Source: AC-32 sp045806105
Lineage (GTDB): Bacteria > Actinomycetota > Thermoleophilia > Gaiellales > Gaiellaceae
Reading direction: 5' to 3'
Assembly: GCA_045806105.1 (NCBI GenBank)
Contig: JBJMJY010000108.1
Span: 1-7,473 of the forward strand
DNA: 7,473 nt
Shown here: piece after piece, positions 1 to 6,804 of the stretch
Layout: each line of letters begins with the position of its first letter
Numbering within the stretch: position 1 is the stretch's first letter
Translations under genes and position numbers: made by a program
Notes under the pieces: generated by a model
Databases searched by the model: none
What the model saw: the letters and a program-made list of their open reading frames with translations, nothing else
Told to the model about the DNA's origin: nothing

Positions 1-725
1 ACGACGAAGGCGGCCAGCTCACCGAGGCCGTTCGCCGCAAGCCGTACTCGGTCGTCCTGCTCGACGAGGTCGAGAAGGCCCACCCGGACGTCTTCAACAT
101 CCTGCTCCAGATCCTCGAGGACGGAAAGCTGACCGACGCGCAGGGACGCAAGGTCGACTTCCGGAACACGATCGTGATCATGACCTCGAACATCGGCGCC
201 TCCACGATCTCGAAGAACCAGACGCTCGGCTTCTCCCTCGGCGACGAGTCCGGCCTCTCGTACGACGAGATGAAGGACCGGATCATGGGCGAGCTGAAAA
301 AGGTCTTCCGGCCCGAGCTCCTGAACCGGATCGACGAGGTGATCGTCTTCCACAAGCTGACGAAGGACGAGATCATGACGATCGTCGAGCTGATGATGAA
401 GCGGCTGCGCGACCAGATGGGCGAGCACGACGCGGTGATCGAGCTGACCGAGGGCGCGAAAGAGCTGCTCGTCGAGAAGGGCTACGACCCGACGATGGGC
501 GCGAGGCCCCTGCGCCGGGCAATCCAGCGCTTCATCGAGGATCCGCTCGCCGACTTCGTCCTCGGCCGCGAGCTCGGCCCAGGCGCGACCATCCTGGTCG
601 ACCGCAAAAACGAGGACGAGGTCGACATCACGGTCATCCCGGCCGAGATCACGCCCGAGAAGGTCACCGTCCCGCCGGACGAGCCGGTCGACTCGGCCGA
701 CGAGCCGGACGAGTCGACCGACTAG
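1..725 (+). CDS. clpC: ATP-dependent Clp protease ATP-binding subunit ClpC, C-terminal 240 residues (5' end outside window)
   Basis: This is the end of a Hsp100/ClpC unfoldase, which uses ATP to unfold proteins and feed them into the ClpP peptidase in the cytoplasm. Codons run from base 3. Visible are the D2 AAA+ Walker B (VVLLDE, 51-68), sensor 1 (TSN, 183-191), the arginine-finger region (LNRID, Arg codon 327-329) and sensor 2 (GARPLRR, starting 498). An LGF tripeptide at 225-233 matches the ClpP-docking loop (LGF/VGF) of ClpC, which ClpB disaggregases lack, so ClpC is preferred over ClpB. The D1 domain, Walker A of D2 and the N-domain lie upstream of the window. After the D2 small domain there is an acidic tail of about 25 residues rich in Asp, Glu and Pro (DEPVDSADEPDESTD), which I do not recognise from well-known ClpC proteins. 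The gene ends with TAG at 723-725. Confidence 0.95.
   Translation, partial: DEGGQLTEAVRRKPYSVVLLDEVEKAHPDVFNILLQILEDGKLTDAQGRKVDFRNTIVIMTSNIGASTISKNQTLGFSLGDESGLSYDEMKDRIMGELKKVFRPELLNRIDEVIVFHKLTKDEIMTIVELMMKRLRDQMGEHDAVIELTEGAKELLVEKGYDPTMGARPLRRAIQRFIEDPLADFVLGRELGPGATILVDRKNEDEVDITVIPAEITPEKVTVPPDEPVDSADEPDESTD
678..713 (+). repeat. Short 21-base direct repeat encoding the acidic tail of ClpC
   Basis: The 10-mer GACGAGCCGG occurs exactly at 678-687 and 699-708, and a partial copy (GACGAG) follows at 708-713. The two full copies are 21 bases, or seven codons, apart and encode DEP-type units (DEPVDSA, then DEPDEST). The repeat stays in frame, so it looks like a small internal duplication that lengthened the tail rather than a separate element. 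Confidence 0.6.
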
Positions 726-736
726 CGCGGGAGCTC

Positions 737-753
737 GCCGGTCCCTGGCCGGC
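737..753 (+). terminator. Small GC hairpin after clpC, possible weak terminator
   Basis: GCCGGTC (737-743) can pair with GGCCGGC (747-753), with one G-U wobble and a three-base loop. It begins 11 bases after the clpC stop. No run of T follows, so it is not a classical intrinsic terminator. It could be a U-less actinobacterial terminator or chance pairing in GC-rich DNA. It sits just upstream of the putative -10 element at 764. Confidence 0.25.
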
Positions 754-763
754 TCGAACGCGG

Positions 764-769
764 TACAAC
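764..769 (+). promoter_or_regulatory. Putative -10 element for the gene at 777 (leaderless start)
   Basis: TACAAC lies seven bases before the GTG at 777, so transcription would be expected to begin at or next to the start codon. There is no Shine-Dalgarno-like sequence in the 51-base gap after clpC, which favours a leaderless mRNA. A good -35 hexamer is not visible at 16-18 bases upstream. Confidence 0.4.
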
Positions 770-776
770 CTGGGCT

Positions 777-2294
777 GTGACGCTCCAGGCCAGGCTCGGG
801 GTCGTCGCGTTCCTGGTCGGCGGCGCGACGCTCTCGACCGAGATCTGCGCCTCGCGGCTGCTCGCGCCGTACTTCGGCGCCTCGACGGTCGTGTGGGCCA
901 ACATCATCGGGCTGACGCTCGCGTACCTCGCGCTCGGATACTGGCTCGGCGGGCGCCTCGCGGATCGCAGACCGGAGCGGCGGGTGCTGGCGGCGATCCT
1001 GCTCGTCGCGGCCGCGGCGCTCGCGGTGACGCCGTTCGCGGCGCGGCCACTGCTGCGCTGGGCAGTGGAGGGGCTCGACTCGGTCGCGGTCGGGTCGGTC
1101 GTCGGCTCCTTCTTCGCCGCGCTGGCGCTATTCGCCGTGCCGGTGACCGCGCTCGGCGCCGCGGCGCCGTTTCTCGTGCGGCTCGCGCTCCGGACGGTGG
1201 ACGAGGCCGGGCGCGTCGCCGGCCGGCTGTATGCGCTCTCGACAGCGGGCAGCCTTGCCGGCACCTTCCTCGCGGCGCTCGTCGCGATCCCGTGGATCGG
1301 GACGCAGCGGACGATGGTCGCAACGGCGGCGTGCGCCGCGCTCGGCTCGACGCTGCTGGCCGGCGGCGCGTGGGCGCTCGCTCCGGTCGCCGCGGCCGCG
1401 CTGCTCGCGGTGCCGCCGGCCGAGGTCAAGAGCGCGCTCTTCCAGACCGAGTCCGAGTACCAGTACATCCGCGTCGTCTCAGACGGCGAGGGCGGGCGCA
1501 ACCTGGAGCTGAACGAGGGCGTGGTCAGCCATTCCGCCTGGCGGCCGGACACCGTCCTCACCGGCCGCTACTGGGACCTCTTCCTGCTGCTGCCGCCGCT
1601 GCTCGAGCGGCCGCCGCGCGACCTGCTCGTGATCGGCAACGCCGGCGGGACGATCGGGCGCGCCTACGGGCGCTTCTACCCGGGCGCGGCGATCGACGGT
1701 GTCGAGCTCGACCCCGAGCTGAACACCGTTGCCCGCCGCTGGTTCGGCGCCGGCGACAACCCGCGGATGCGCCTGATCGCATCCGACGGCCGCCCGTTCC
1801 TCGAGCGGACGCGCAAGCGGTACGACCTGATCGTCGTCGACGCGTACCGGCAGCCGTACGTGCCCTTCTACCTCGCCACCAGCGAGTTCTTCCGGCTGGT
1901 GCGCGGGCATCTCCGGCCGGGTGGGATGATCGCGCTGAACGTTGCAGCCACGCCGACCGACCGCAGGCTCTCCGAGGCGATCGGCACGACGCTCCTGACG
2001 GCGTTCCCGCAGGCGTGGCGCTGGCGGGCACTGCGCTACAACGACGTCCTCCTCGCGCTCCGCGAGCCGGTGACGAAGGCGGCGCTGGAACGCCGTGCCG
2101 GCCGGGCGCGCGGGAAGGTCAGGCTCCTGCTGCCTCTCCTCCGGAGCCGCCTCTCGCCGGTACGCGCAGCCGGCCGGCCGCTGACCGACGACCGCGCCCC
2201 GGTGGAGTGGCTCACCGACCGGATGATCCTCCACGAGGTCGAGCGCGGCGGCGCCCACGACGAGCCCGCGTTGCCCACCGCGCCGAAGGGGTAG
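777..2294 (+). CDS. Membrane protein fused to a spermidine-synthase-like (SpeE fold) domain
   Basis: This 505-residue protein has about six or seven hydrophobic segments in residues 1-213. They include the signature SRLLAPYFG (26-34) followed by GYWLGGRLADR (54-64), typical of the family annotated as fused MFS/spermidine synthase. Residues ~222-485 form a SpeE-like Rossmann domain: YQYIRV (228-233), glycine loop VIGNAGGTIG (285-294), acidic VELD (309-312), SDG (336-338) and VVDAYRQP (353-360), ending with the usual TDDRAPVEWL (470-479). Classical aminopropyltransferases carry D-x-x-D-P at the active site. Here the first Asp (355) is kept but the second is Gln (359), and the G-x-G-D-G loop is altered, so true spermidine synthesis is doubtful. 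A nucleoside-binding transferase of unknown substrate at the membrane is the safer call. GTG at 777 is chosen because the membrane segment starts at once and a -10 element lies just upstream. Confidence 0.85.
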   Translation: MTLQARLGVVAFLVGGATLSTEICASRLLAPYFGASTVVWANIIGLTLAYLALGYWLGGRLADRRPERRVLAAILLVAAAALAVTPFAARPLLRWAVEGLDSVAVGSVVGSFFAALALFAVPVTALGAAAPFLVRLALRTVDEAGRVAGRLYALSTAGSLAGTFLAALVAIPWIGTQRTMVATAACAALGSTLLAGGAWALAPVAAAALLAVPPAEVKSALFQTESEYQYIRVVSDGEGGRNLELNEGVVSHSAWRPDTVLTGRYWDLFLLLPPLLERPPRDLLVIGNAGGTIGRAYGRFYPGAAIDGVELDPELNTVARRWFGAGDNPRMRLIASDGRPFLERTRKRYDLIVVDAYRQPYVPFYLATSEFFRLVRGHLRPGGMIALNVAATPTDRRLSEAIGTTLLTAFPQAWRWRALRYNDVLLALREPVTKAALERRAGRARGKVRLLLPLLRSRLSPVRAAGRPLTDDRAPVEWLTDRMILHEVERGGAHDEPALPTAPKG

Positions 2295-2305
2295 ACGAGT
2301 CTGGA

Positions 2306-2327
2306 GCGAGGCCTCGCGGCGCGCCGC
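2306..2327 (+). promoter_or_regulatory. Two overlapping perfect 12-bp palindromes upstream of the transporter gene
   Basis: GCGAGGCCTCGC (2306-2317) and GCGGCGCGCCGC (2316-2327) are each perfect palindromes sharing two bases. CGAGGC (2307-2312) can also pair with GCCTCG (2330-2335), enclosing the second palindrome in a larger stem. The pair fills the -35 and spacer region just before the -10 candidate at 2328, where an operator would be expected. It could instead be a hairpin ending the upstream transcript, although no T-run follows. Perfect 12-bp palindromes are not very rare in DNA this GC-rich, so the function is unproven. Confidence 0.4.
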
Positions 2328-2333
2328 TAGCCT
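2328..2333 (+). promoter_or_regulatory. Putative -10 element for the gene at 2340 (leaderless start)
   Basis: TAGCCT fits the TAnnnT pattern and ends six bases before the GTG at 2340, placing the expected transcription start at the start codon. No Shine-Dalgarno is visible in the 45-base gap. The -35 region is taken up by the palindrome at 2306-2317 and does not resemble TTGACA. Confidence 0.45.
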
Positions 2334-2339
2334 CGGGGC

Positions 2340-3284
2340 GTGGTCGACCCGCTTCACAACCGGCCGGTCCTCGCCGCGCTCGCAGGCGCGCTCGCGATCT
2401 CGTTCTCCGGGATCCTGTTCCGCGTCGCGCACGTCTCGCCCTCCACGGGCGCCGTCCTGCGCTGCCTCTACGCGCTGCCGATCTTGTGGCCGCTCGCGTG
2501 GCTCGAGCAGCGGCGCTACGGCCCGCGGCCGCTGCGCCAGCGGGCGCTCGCTTGGCTCGCCGGCGTCTTCTTCGCGGTCGACCTCGTTGCGTGGCACGAG
2601 GGGATCGAGCAGGTCGGGGCCGGCCTCGCCACGGTCCTCGGGAACCTGCAGGTCGTCCTCGTCGGCGTGCTCGCGTGGGCGATCCTGCGCGAGCGCCCGT
2701 CGAACCGCTCGCTCGCGGCGATCCCGGTCGCGCTCGTCGGCGTGGTGCTGATCTCGGGCGCGTTCGAGCACGGCGCCTACGGCCGCAACCCGGGCCTCGG
2801 CGTCGCCTACGGCGTCGTGACCGCGCTCGCGTACTCGTTCTTCCTGCTGGCCCTGCGCCAGGGGAACCAGGACGTGCGGCGGCCGGCCGGACCGTTGTTC
2901 GACGCGACGCTCGTCTCGGGCCTCGTCTGCATCCCGATCGGGCTCGCGATCGGCGACCTCGACCTGACGCCCGACCTGCGCGCCCAGGGGTACCTGTTCG
3001 TCCTCGCGTGGAGCTCCCAGGCGCTCGGCTGGCTGCTGATCTCGATCACGCTGCCGCGGCTGCCGGCCGCGCTGACCTCCGTGCTGCTCACCTTCCAGCC
3101 GGTGCTGTCGGTGCTCTTTGCCTGGGCCATCCTCGAGGAGTCGCCCTCGGCGCTGCAGCTTGGCGGCGTCGGGCTGGTCCTCTGCGGGCTGCTGATCGTC
3201 TCGGCCGGCCGCCGCTCGCGCCGCCCGGCGCCCGAGCCGGGGTACGTTCCGGTGGCGGGACCTCAGGAGTCGCTCGGCTCGTAG
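2340..3284 (+). CDS. EamA/DMT-family transporter
   Basis: This is a 314-residue, very hydrophobic inner-membrane protein with about ten predicted helices in two EamA repeats, residues ~11-139 and ~153-288. Each repeat has a matching segment: AWAILRERPS (112-121) and AWAILEESPS (261-270), each followed by a glycine-rich helix (ALVGVVLISG; VGLVLCGLLIV). Length and layout are standard for the drug/metabolite transporter superfamily, whose members mostly export amino acids, metabolites or drugs. The substrate cannot be read from sequence. The C-terminal ~25 residues are charged and proline-containing, and probably cytoplasmic. The GTG start sits six bases after a -10-like element and just ahead of the first helix. 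The next gene begins 10 bases after its stop, so the two are likely co-transcribed. Confidence 0.9.
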   Translation: MVDPLHNRPVLAALAGALAISFSGILFRVAHVSPSTGAVLRCLYALPILWPLAWLEQRRYGPRPLRQRALAWLAGVFFAVDLVAWHEGIEQVGAGLATVLGNLQVVLVGVLAWAILRERPSNRSLAAIPVALVGVVLISGAFEHGAYGRNPGLGVAYGVVTALAYSFFLLALRQGNQDVRRPAGPLFDATLVSGLVCIPIGLAIGDLDLTPDLRAQGYLFVLAWSSQALGWLLISITLPRLPAALTSVLLTFQPVLSVLFAWAILEESPSALQLGGVGLVLCGLLIVSAGRRSRRPAPEPGYVPVAGPQESLGS

Positions 3285-3294
3285 TCCCGGAGAG

Positions 3295-4248
3295 ATGGAT
3301 CGACGGGCCTTCATCGCCGGTGCGGCCTCGCTCGTCGTCGCGCCGCGCGCGTTGGCGCGAATGGGCTCCGGGCTGGAGCTCGCGCTCGTAACGGCGGACG
3401 AGGAGGCCCGGCTGGTCGCGGTCGAGCTCGCGCGGGGTCGCGTCTACCGCTATGTCCACACGCTGCCGAAGCCGCGCAGCATCGAGGCCGTCGGGCCGAT
3501 GGCGGTCGTCGCGCACTCGGAGCTCGGGGCGGTCACCCTCGTTCGCGGCTCGACGCTCACCGTAGAGCACGTTCTGCACGGGTTCCGCGAGCCTCGCTAC
3601 ACAGCCGGCCATCCGGACGGCCGGCACGCGTATGTGACCGACGCGAAGCGCGGGGAGGTGGTCGCGCTCGACGTTCTTCGCGGGCGAGTCGTGGGGCGCG
3701 CCACGATCGGCCGGCTCGCTCGGCACATCACGATCGACCCGGGAGGGCGCCGGCTCTGGATCGCGCTCGGGGCGAAGGCCGAGCAGGTGGCCGTCGTGGA
3801 CGTGACTCGCCGGGCGCGTCCGCGGCTGCTGCGCCGCTTCCGGCCGCCCTTCCTGGCGCACGACGTCGGCTGGGCTCCCGGCGGCAAGCGCGTCTGGGTC
3901 AGCTCCGGTGACCGGGACGAGGTGGCGATTTACGCGGCCGGGAGCGGCCGGCTGCTCAAGCGGCTCGCCGCCGACGAGCCGCCGCAGCACTTCACCTTCC
4001 GCGGCGAGTTGGTCTACGTCGCGAGCGGCGAGAGCGGCGCCCTTCGGGTCCACCGCGTCGACGGCACGAAGCTGCGCCGGGCCGCGATTCCCCCGGAGTC
4101 GTACAACGTGCAGCAGGCGCACGGCTGGGTCGTCACCCCCGGGCTCGGGACCGGCACGCTCTGCGTCCTCGACCGGGACGGGCGCCGCCGCTGGACGAAG
4201 ACCGTGGCGCGCTCCTCGCACGACGCGTGCATCGTCACGCTTTCGTGA
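3295..4248 (+). CDS. Tat-exported YVTN/WD40-like beta-propeller protein
   Basis: This is a 317-residue protein. Its N-terminus MDRRAFIAGAASLVVAPRALA has twin arginines (3-4), Phe at 6, a short hydrophobic stretch and a possible cleavage site after ALA (19-21), as expected for a Tat signal peptide. The rest shows repeats of about 42-45 residues beginning near 101, 143, 188 and 231. Each has a pattern like D/H-P-x-G-x-x-h-W/Y-V followed by an xVxxxDV strand (HPDGRHAYVTD, DPGGRRLWIALG, APGGKRVWVSSG, RGELVYVASG). This is typical of YncE/YVTN propellers and lactonase-like folds. No catalytic residues of a named enzyme are recognised, so the function is unknown; ligand binding or scaffolding outside the membrane is an inference. 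The ATG at 3295 is preceded directly by GGAGAG (3289-3294), unusually tight for a Shine-Dalgarno. It is preferred because it yields an intact Tat signal. It probably shares a transcript with the transporter upstream. Confidence 0.8.
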   Translation: MDRRAFIAGAASLVVAPRALARMGSGLELALVTADEEARLVAVELARGRVYRYVHTLPKPRSIEAVGPMAVVAHSELGAVTLVRGSTLTVEHVLHGFREPRYTAGHPDGRHAYVTDAKRGEVVALDVLRGRVVGRATIGRLARHITIDPGGRRLWIALGAKAEQVAVVDVTRRARPRLLRRFRPPFLAHDVGWAPGGKRVWVSSGDRDEVAIYAAGSGRLLKRLAADEPPQHFTFRGELVYVASGESGALRVHRVDGTKLRRAAIPPESYNVQQAHGWVVTPGLGTGTLCVLDRDGRRRWTKTVARSSHDACIVTLS

Positions 4249-4271
4249 CAGTCCTCGTCCGCGCGCGTTCC

Positions 4272-4277
4272 TACGAT
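4272..4277 (+). promoter_or_regulatory. Putative -10 element for radA (leaderless start)
   Basis: TACGAT matches TAnnnT and is six bases upstream of the GTG at 4284. There is no Shine-Dalgarno. GTGACA (4245-4250) resembles a -35 but is 21 bases from the -10, too far for a standard housekeeping promoter. Together with the sites at 764 and 2328 this suggests leaderless transcription of radA from its own promoter. Confidence 0.5.
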
Positions 4278-4283
4278 GACCAA

Positions 4284-5627
4284 GTGCCGAAGACCGCAAC
4301 CCAGTTCGCGTGCACCGACTGCGGCTACTCGGCCGGCCGCTGGTTCGGCAAGTGCCCGCAGTGCGGTGAGTTCGGGACGCTCGTCGAGGACGTGCCGGCC
4401 TCCGTGACGGCATCCGGGCCGAAGCCGACGCTGCGGCTCGTCGACGTCAAGGCCGAGGAGGCTGAGCGCATCCCGACCGGGGTCGCCGAGCTCGACCGCG
4501 TGCTCGGCGGCGGCCTCGTGCCCGCGTCGCTCGTTCTCGTCGGCGGCGAGCCCGGCGTCGGCAAGTCGACGCTGCTGCTGAGCGCGCTCGCCACGATCTC
4601 GAAGGAACGTCGCGCGGTGCTCGTGACGGGCGAGGAGTCGGCCGCGCAGGTGAAGCTGCGGGCAGCGCGCCTCGGTGGCGCCGAGCAGGTCGAGATCCTC
4701 GCGGAGACCGAGCTCGAGGCCGTGTGCGCGACCCTCGAGCAGGAACGGCCGGACGTCTGCGTGATCGACTCGGTGCAAACCCTCTACTCGTCGGAGCTCG
4801 GCTCCGCGCCCGGCTCCGTCGGCCAGGTGCGCGAGGCGGCCGCACGCCTGCTGCGGGTGGCGAAGGAAGCCGGGGTCGCGACCATTCTCGTCGGCCACGT
4901 CACGAAGGACGGCGCCGTCGCGGGCCCGCGCGTGCTCGAGCACCTCGTCGACTGCGTGCTCCAGTTCGAGGGCGACCGCTACCACGAGCACCGCGTCCTG
5001 CGCGCCTCGAAGAACCGGTTCGGCTCGACCAACGAGCTGGCGGTCTTCGAGATGACCGGCACCGGCCTGGTCGGTGTGCCGGAGCCGTCGGAGCTCTTCG
5101 GCCGCACGGTCGACGGTGAGATCGGCGCCGCCGTCGGGTGCGTGCTCGAGGGGTCGCGGCCGCTGCTGCTCGAGATCCAGGCGTTGGTTGCGCCGACCGA
5201 CCTGGCGATGCCGAGGCGCGTCGGCACCGGCGTCGATCCGAAGCGCCTCGCGATGATCGTCGCCGTCCTTTCGCGCCATGCGCGCCTCGCGCTCGGTCAG
5301 GCAGACGTCTTCGTCAACGTCGCCGGCGGCGTCCGCATCGACGAGCCCGGCGCCGATCTCGCCATCGCGCTCGCGATCGTGTCCGCCGCGAAAGGCGGTC
5401 CGATGAAACCGGGCACGGCAGCCTTCGGCGAGGTCGGCCTGACCGGCCGGCTCCGCCCCGCGACCCAGTCGGAGCGGCGCCTCGAGGAGTGCGCGAAGCT
5501 CGGGCTCGTCGCGGCGGTCGCGCCTGCAGGCACCGCGGCTCGTGTCAAACTGCTCATACTTCAGGCAGAGACGTTGACGCAAGCTGCGAAGGCGGGGATC
5601 GATGCAGAGCGAGCCGAGGGAGGATAG
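4284..5627 (+). CDS. radA: DNA repair protein RadA (Sms)
   Basis: RadA is a RecA-like ATPase that drives branch migration in recombinational repair. The 447 residues contain an N-terminal C4 zinc finger (CTDC, 10-13; CPQC, 24-27), Walker A GEPGVGKST (88-96), Walker B ending VIDS (160-163), the RadA-specific KNRFG motif (243-247) and a C-terminal Lon-protease-like domain (~270-447, including EPGADLAIALAI). The length is normal for the family. The frame is open back to an ATG at 4227, but that start would overlap the preceding gene and add 19 residues the family lacks. GTG at 4284 gives the usual short lead (MPKTATQFAC) before the zinc finger. The 3' end overlaps disA by 26 bases, implying co-expression and translational coupling. 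RadA has been reported to restrain DisA activity in Mycobacterium smegmatis, so the pairing may be functional. Confidence 0.97.
   Translation: MPKTATQFACTDCGYSAGRWFGKCPQCGEFGTLVEDVPASVTASGPKPTLRLVDVKAEEAERIPTGVAELDRVLGGGLVPASLVLVGGEPGVGKSTLLLSALATISKERRAVLVTGEESAAQVKLRAARLGGAEQVEILAETELEAVCATLEQERPDVCVIDSVQTLYSSELGSAPGSVGQVREAAARLLRVAKEAGVATILVGHVTKDGAVAGPRVLEHLVDCVLQFEGDRYHEHRVLRASKNRFGSTNELAVFEMTGTGLVGVPEPSELFGRTVDGEIGAAVGCVLEGSRPLLLEIQALVAPTDLAMPRRVGTGVDPKRLAMIVAVLSRHARLALGQADVFVNVAGGVRIDEPGADLAIALAIVSAAKGGPMKPGTAAFGEVGLTGRLRPATQSERRLEECAKLGLVAAVAPAGTAARVKLLILQAETLTQAAKAGIDAERAEGG
5589..5597 (+). promoter_or_regulatory. Shine-Dalgarno for disA inside the end of radA
   Basis: AAGGCGGGG ends four bases before the ATG at 5602 and partly matches the anti-Shine-Dalgarno. 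It supports that start. In the disA frame the nearest upstream stop is the TGA at 5575-5577, and no other ATG, GTG or TTG lies between it and the conserved domain. Confidence 0.5.
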
Positions 5628-6756
5628 GACCGACCCGCGGATCCCGCCGCCGCTCGGCATCGTCCGCCAGCCCACCCAGCACGACCCGCGCCTCGACCCG
5701 AAGATCCTCGCCGCCGTCGCCCGGATCGCCCCGGGCACCGACCTGCGCTCGGCGATCGACGACATCATCCGTTCCCGCGAGGGCGCCCTGATCGTGATCG
5801 GCGACCCAAAGGAGCTCGCGTTCCTCTTCAGCGGCGGGATCCAGCTCGACGCGCAGTTCAGGCCTCAGCTGCTCTACGAGGTCGCGAAGATGGACGGGGC
5901 GATCATCGTCAACGAGACGGTGTCGAAGCTGGCATACGCGAACGTGCAGCTGATGCCGGACCCGACGATCCCGTCGAACGAGACCGGCACACGCCACCGC
6001 ACGGCGGAGCGGGTCGCGAAGCAGACCGAAGCGCTCGTGATCTCGATCTCGCAGCAGCGCGAGACGGTGACCGTCTTCGTCGGGCACAGTCGCTACCAGC
6101 TCCAGCCGATCGCCGACGTGCTCGCGAAGACGAACCAGGCGCTCGCCACGCTCGAGACCTACCGCGCGCGGCTCGAGCAGGTGCTGACGCGGCTCACCGC
6201 GCTCGAGTTCCAGAACGCCGTGATGCTGGACGACGTGCTCGTCACGCTGCAGCGCGCCGAGCTGACGACGCGCATGGCGGAGGAGATCGAGCGCGCGTGC
6301 GTCGAGCTCGGCGAGGAGGCGCGCCTGATCCGGATGCAGCTCGAGGAGCTGGTCGCCGACGTGCCGGACGAGAAGGCCGCGCTCGTCTACGACTACCACT
6401 CCGAAGGAGGCGCCGAGCGGACGCAGGTGGGGCTCGAGGCGCTGGCCGGGCTGCCGTACAACCAGCTGCTGGAGTTCGAGCTGCTCGCGGTGCTCGGCTA
6501 CCCGGCGACGGTGAATCCGCTCGATCACTCGGTCTCGCCGCGCGGCTACCGGGTGCTCTCGCACATCCCGCGCCTGCCCGACGGCGTGGTGCGGAGAGTC
6601 GTGGCGACGCTCGAAGGCCTCGAGGGGATCGTGCGCGCATCGCAGCGCGAGCTCGAGGCGGTGGAGGGCGTCGGCAGCGTCCGCGCGCGCGAGATCAGGG
6701 AGGGCCTGAGGCGCCTCCAGGAGCACAACCTGGTCGACCGCTACCTGCAGATCTAG
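5602..6756 (+). CDS. disA: DNA integrity scanning diadenylate cyclase DisA
   Basis: DisA condenses two ATP into c-di-AMP and stalls when its DNA-binding domain meets branched or damaged DNA. The 384 residues contain the DAC domain (~40-170) with both signature motifs intact: DGA (98-100, in KMDGAII) and RHRTAER (131-137). A helical linker (~175-320) follows, then a C-terminal RuvA-like helix-hairpin-helix segment with VEGVGSVRAREI (354-365). All key catalytic motifs are present, so it should be active. Compared with my recollection of the Bacillus and Mycobacterium proteins, the conserved APGT (43-46) lies about 20-25 residues further in. The extra N-terminus is charged and proline-rich (including PRIPPPLG), and no later start codon precedes APGT, so the extension appears real. 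It overlaps radA by 26 bases. Confidence 0.97.
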   Translation: MQSEPREDRTDPRIPPPLGIVRQPTQHDPRLDPKILAAVARIAPGTDLRSAIDDIIRSREGALIVIGDPKELAFLFSGGIQLDAQFRPQLLYEVAKMDGAIIVNETVSKLAYANVQLMPDPTIPSNETGTRHRTAERVAKQTEALVISISQQRETVTVFVGHSRYQLQPIADVLAKTNQALATLETYRARLEQVLTRLTALEFQNAVMLDDVLVTLQRAELTTRMAEEIERACVELGEEARLIRMQLEELVADVPDEKAALVYDYHSEGGAERTQVGLEALAGLPYNQLLEFELLAVLGYPATVNPLDHSVSPRGYRVLSHIPRLPDGVVRRVVATLEGLEGIVRASQRELEAVEGVGSVRAREIREGLRRLQEHNLVDRYLQI

Positions 6757-6768
6757 CTCTGAGCAGGG

Positions 6769-6804
6769 CTTTTCTCGAAAAAGTGGCGTTTTCCAGCGGT
6801 TTTC
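6769..6804 (+). repeat. AT-rich stretch with three TTTTC copies and one complementary GAAAA
   Basis: TTTTC occurs at 6770-6774, 6789-6793 and 6800-6804, and the complementary GAAAA at 6777-6781 can pair with any of them. The first pairing gives a tiny hairpin within CTTTTCTCGAAAAAG (6769-6783). The last two copies sit in similar contexts (GCGTTTTCC, GCGGTTTTCG), 11 bases or about one helical turn apart. The block stands out in otherwise GC-rich DNA and lies directly upstream of the carD -10. It could bind a regulator or bend the promoter. It is too weak to call a terminator for disA. Confidence 0.35.

Noticed and set aside
1479..3314. 611-codon open frame on the - strand
   Set aside because: It is antisense to the SpeE-like and transporter genes, low-complexity Arg/Glu/Asp/Ala-rich, with no recognisable motif; stop codons are rare opposite GC-rich genes.
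893..3391. 832-codon open frame on the + strand spanning three genes
   Set aside because: It crosses three well-supported genes in another frame and is dominated by Arg, Ala, Gly and Pro, as expected when GC-rich codons are read out of frame.
4227..4283. Upstream ATG as the radA start
   Set aside because: It overlaps the preceding gene and adds 19 residues not found before the RadA zinc finger; GTG at 4284 gives the family N-terminus and has a -10 element six bases upstream.
5574..5602. TTGACG as a -35 for a separate disA promoter
   Set aside because: The sequence 17 bases downstream (GATCGA) is not a -10, and the site is coding sequence for radA.
4014..5768. 584-codon open frame on the - strand opposite radA
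   Set aside because: It is a reverse-complement shadow of radA and its flanks with no domain signature.
5554..6726. 390-codon open frame on the - strand opposite disA
   Set aside because: It mirrors disA, is biased to Arg, Leu, His and Asp, and has no start signal.
6769..6783. Intrinsic terminator after disA
   Set aside because: The stem is only about five A-T-rich pairs and no T-run follows it, so it would be too weak.
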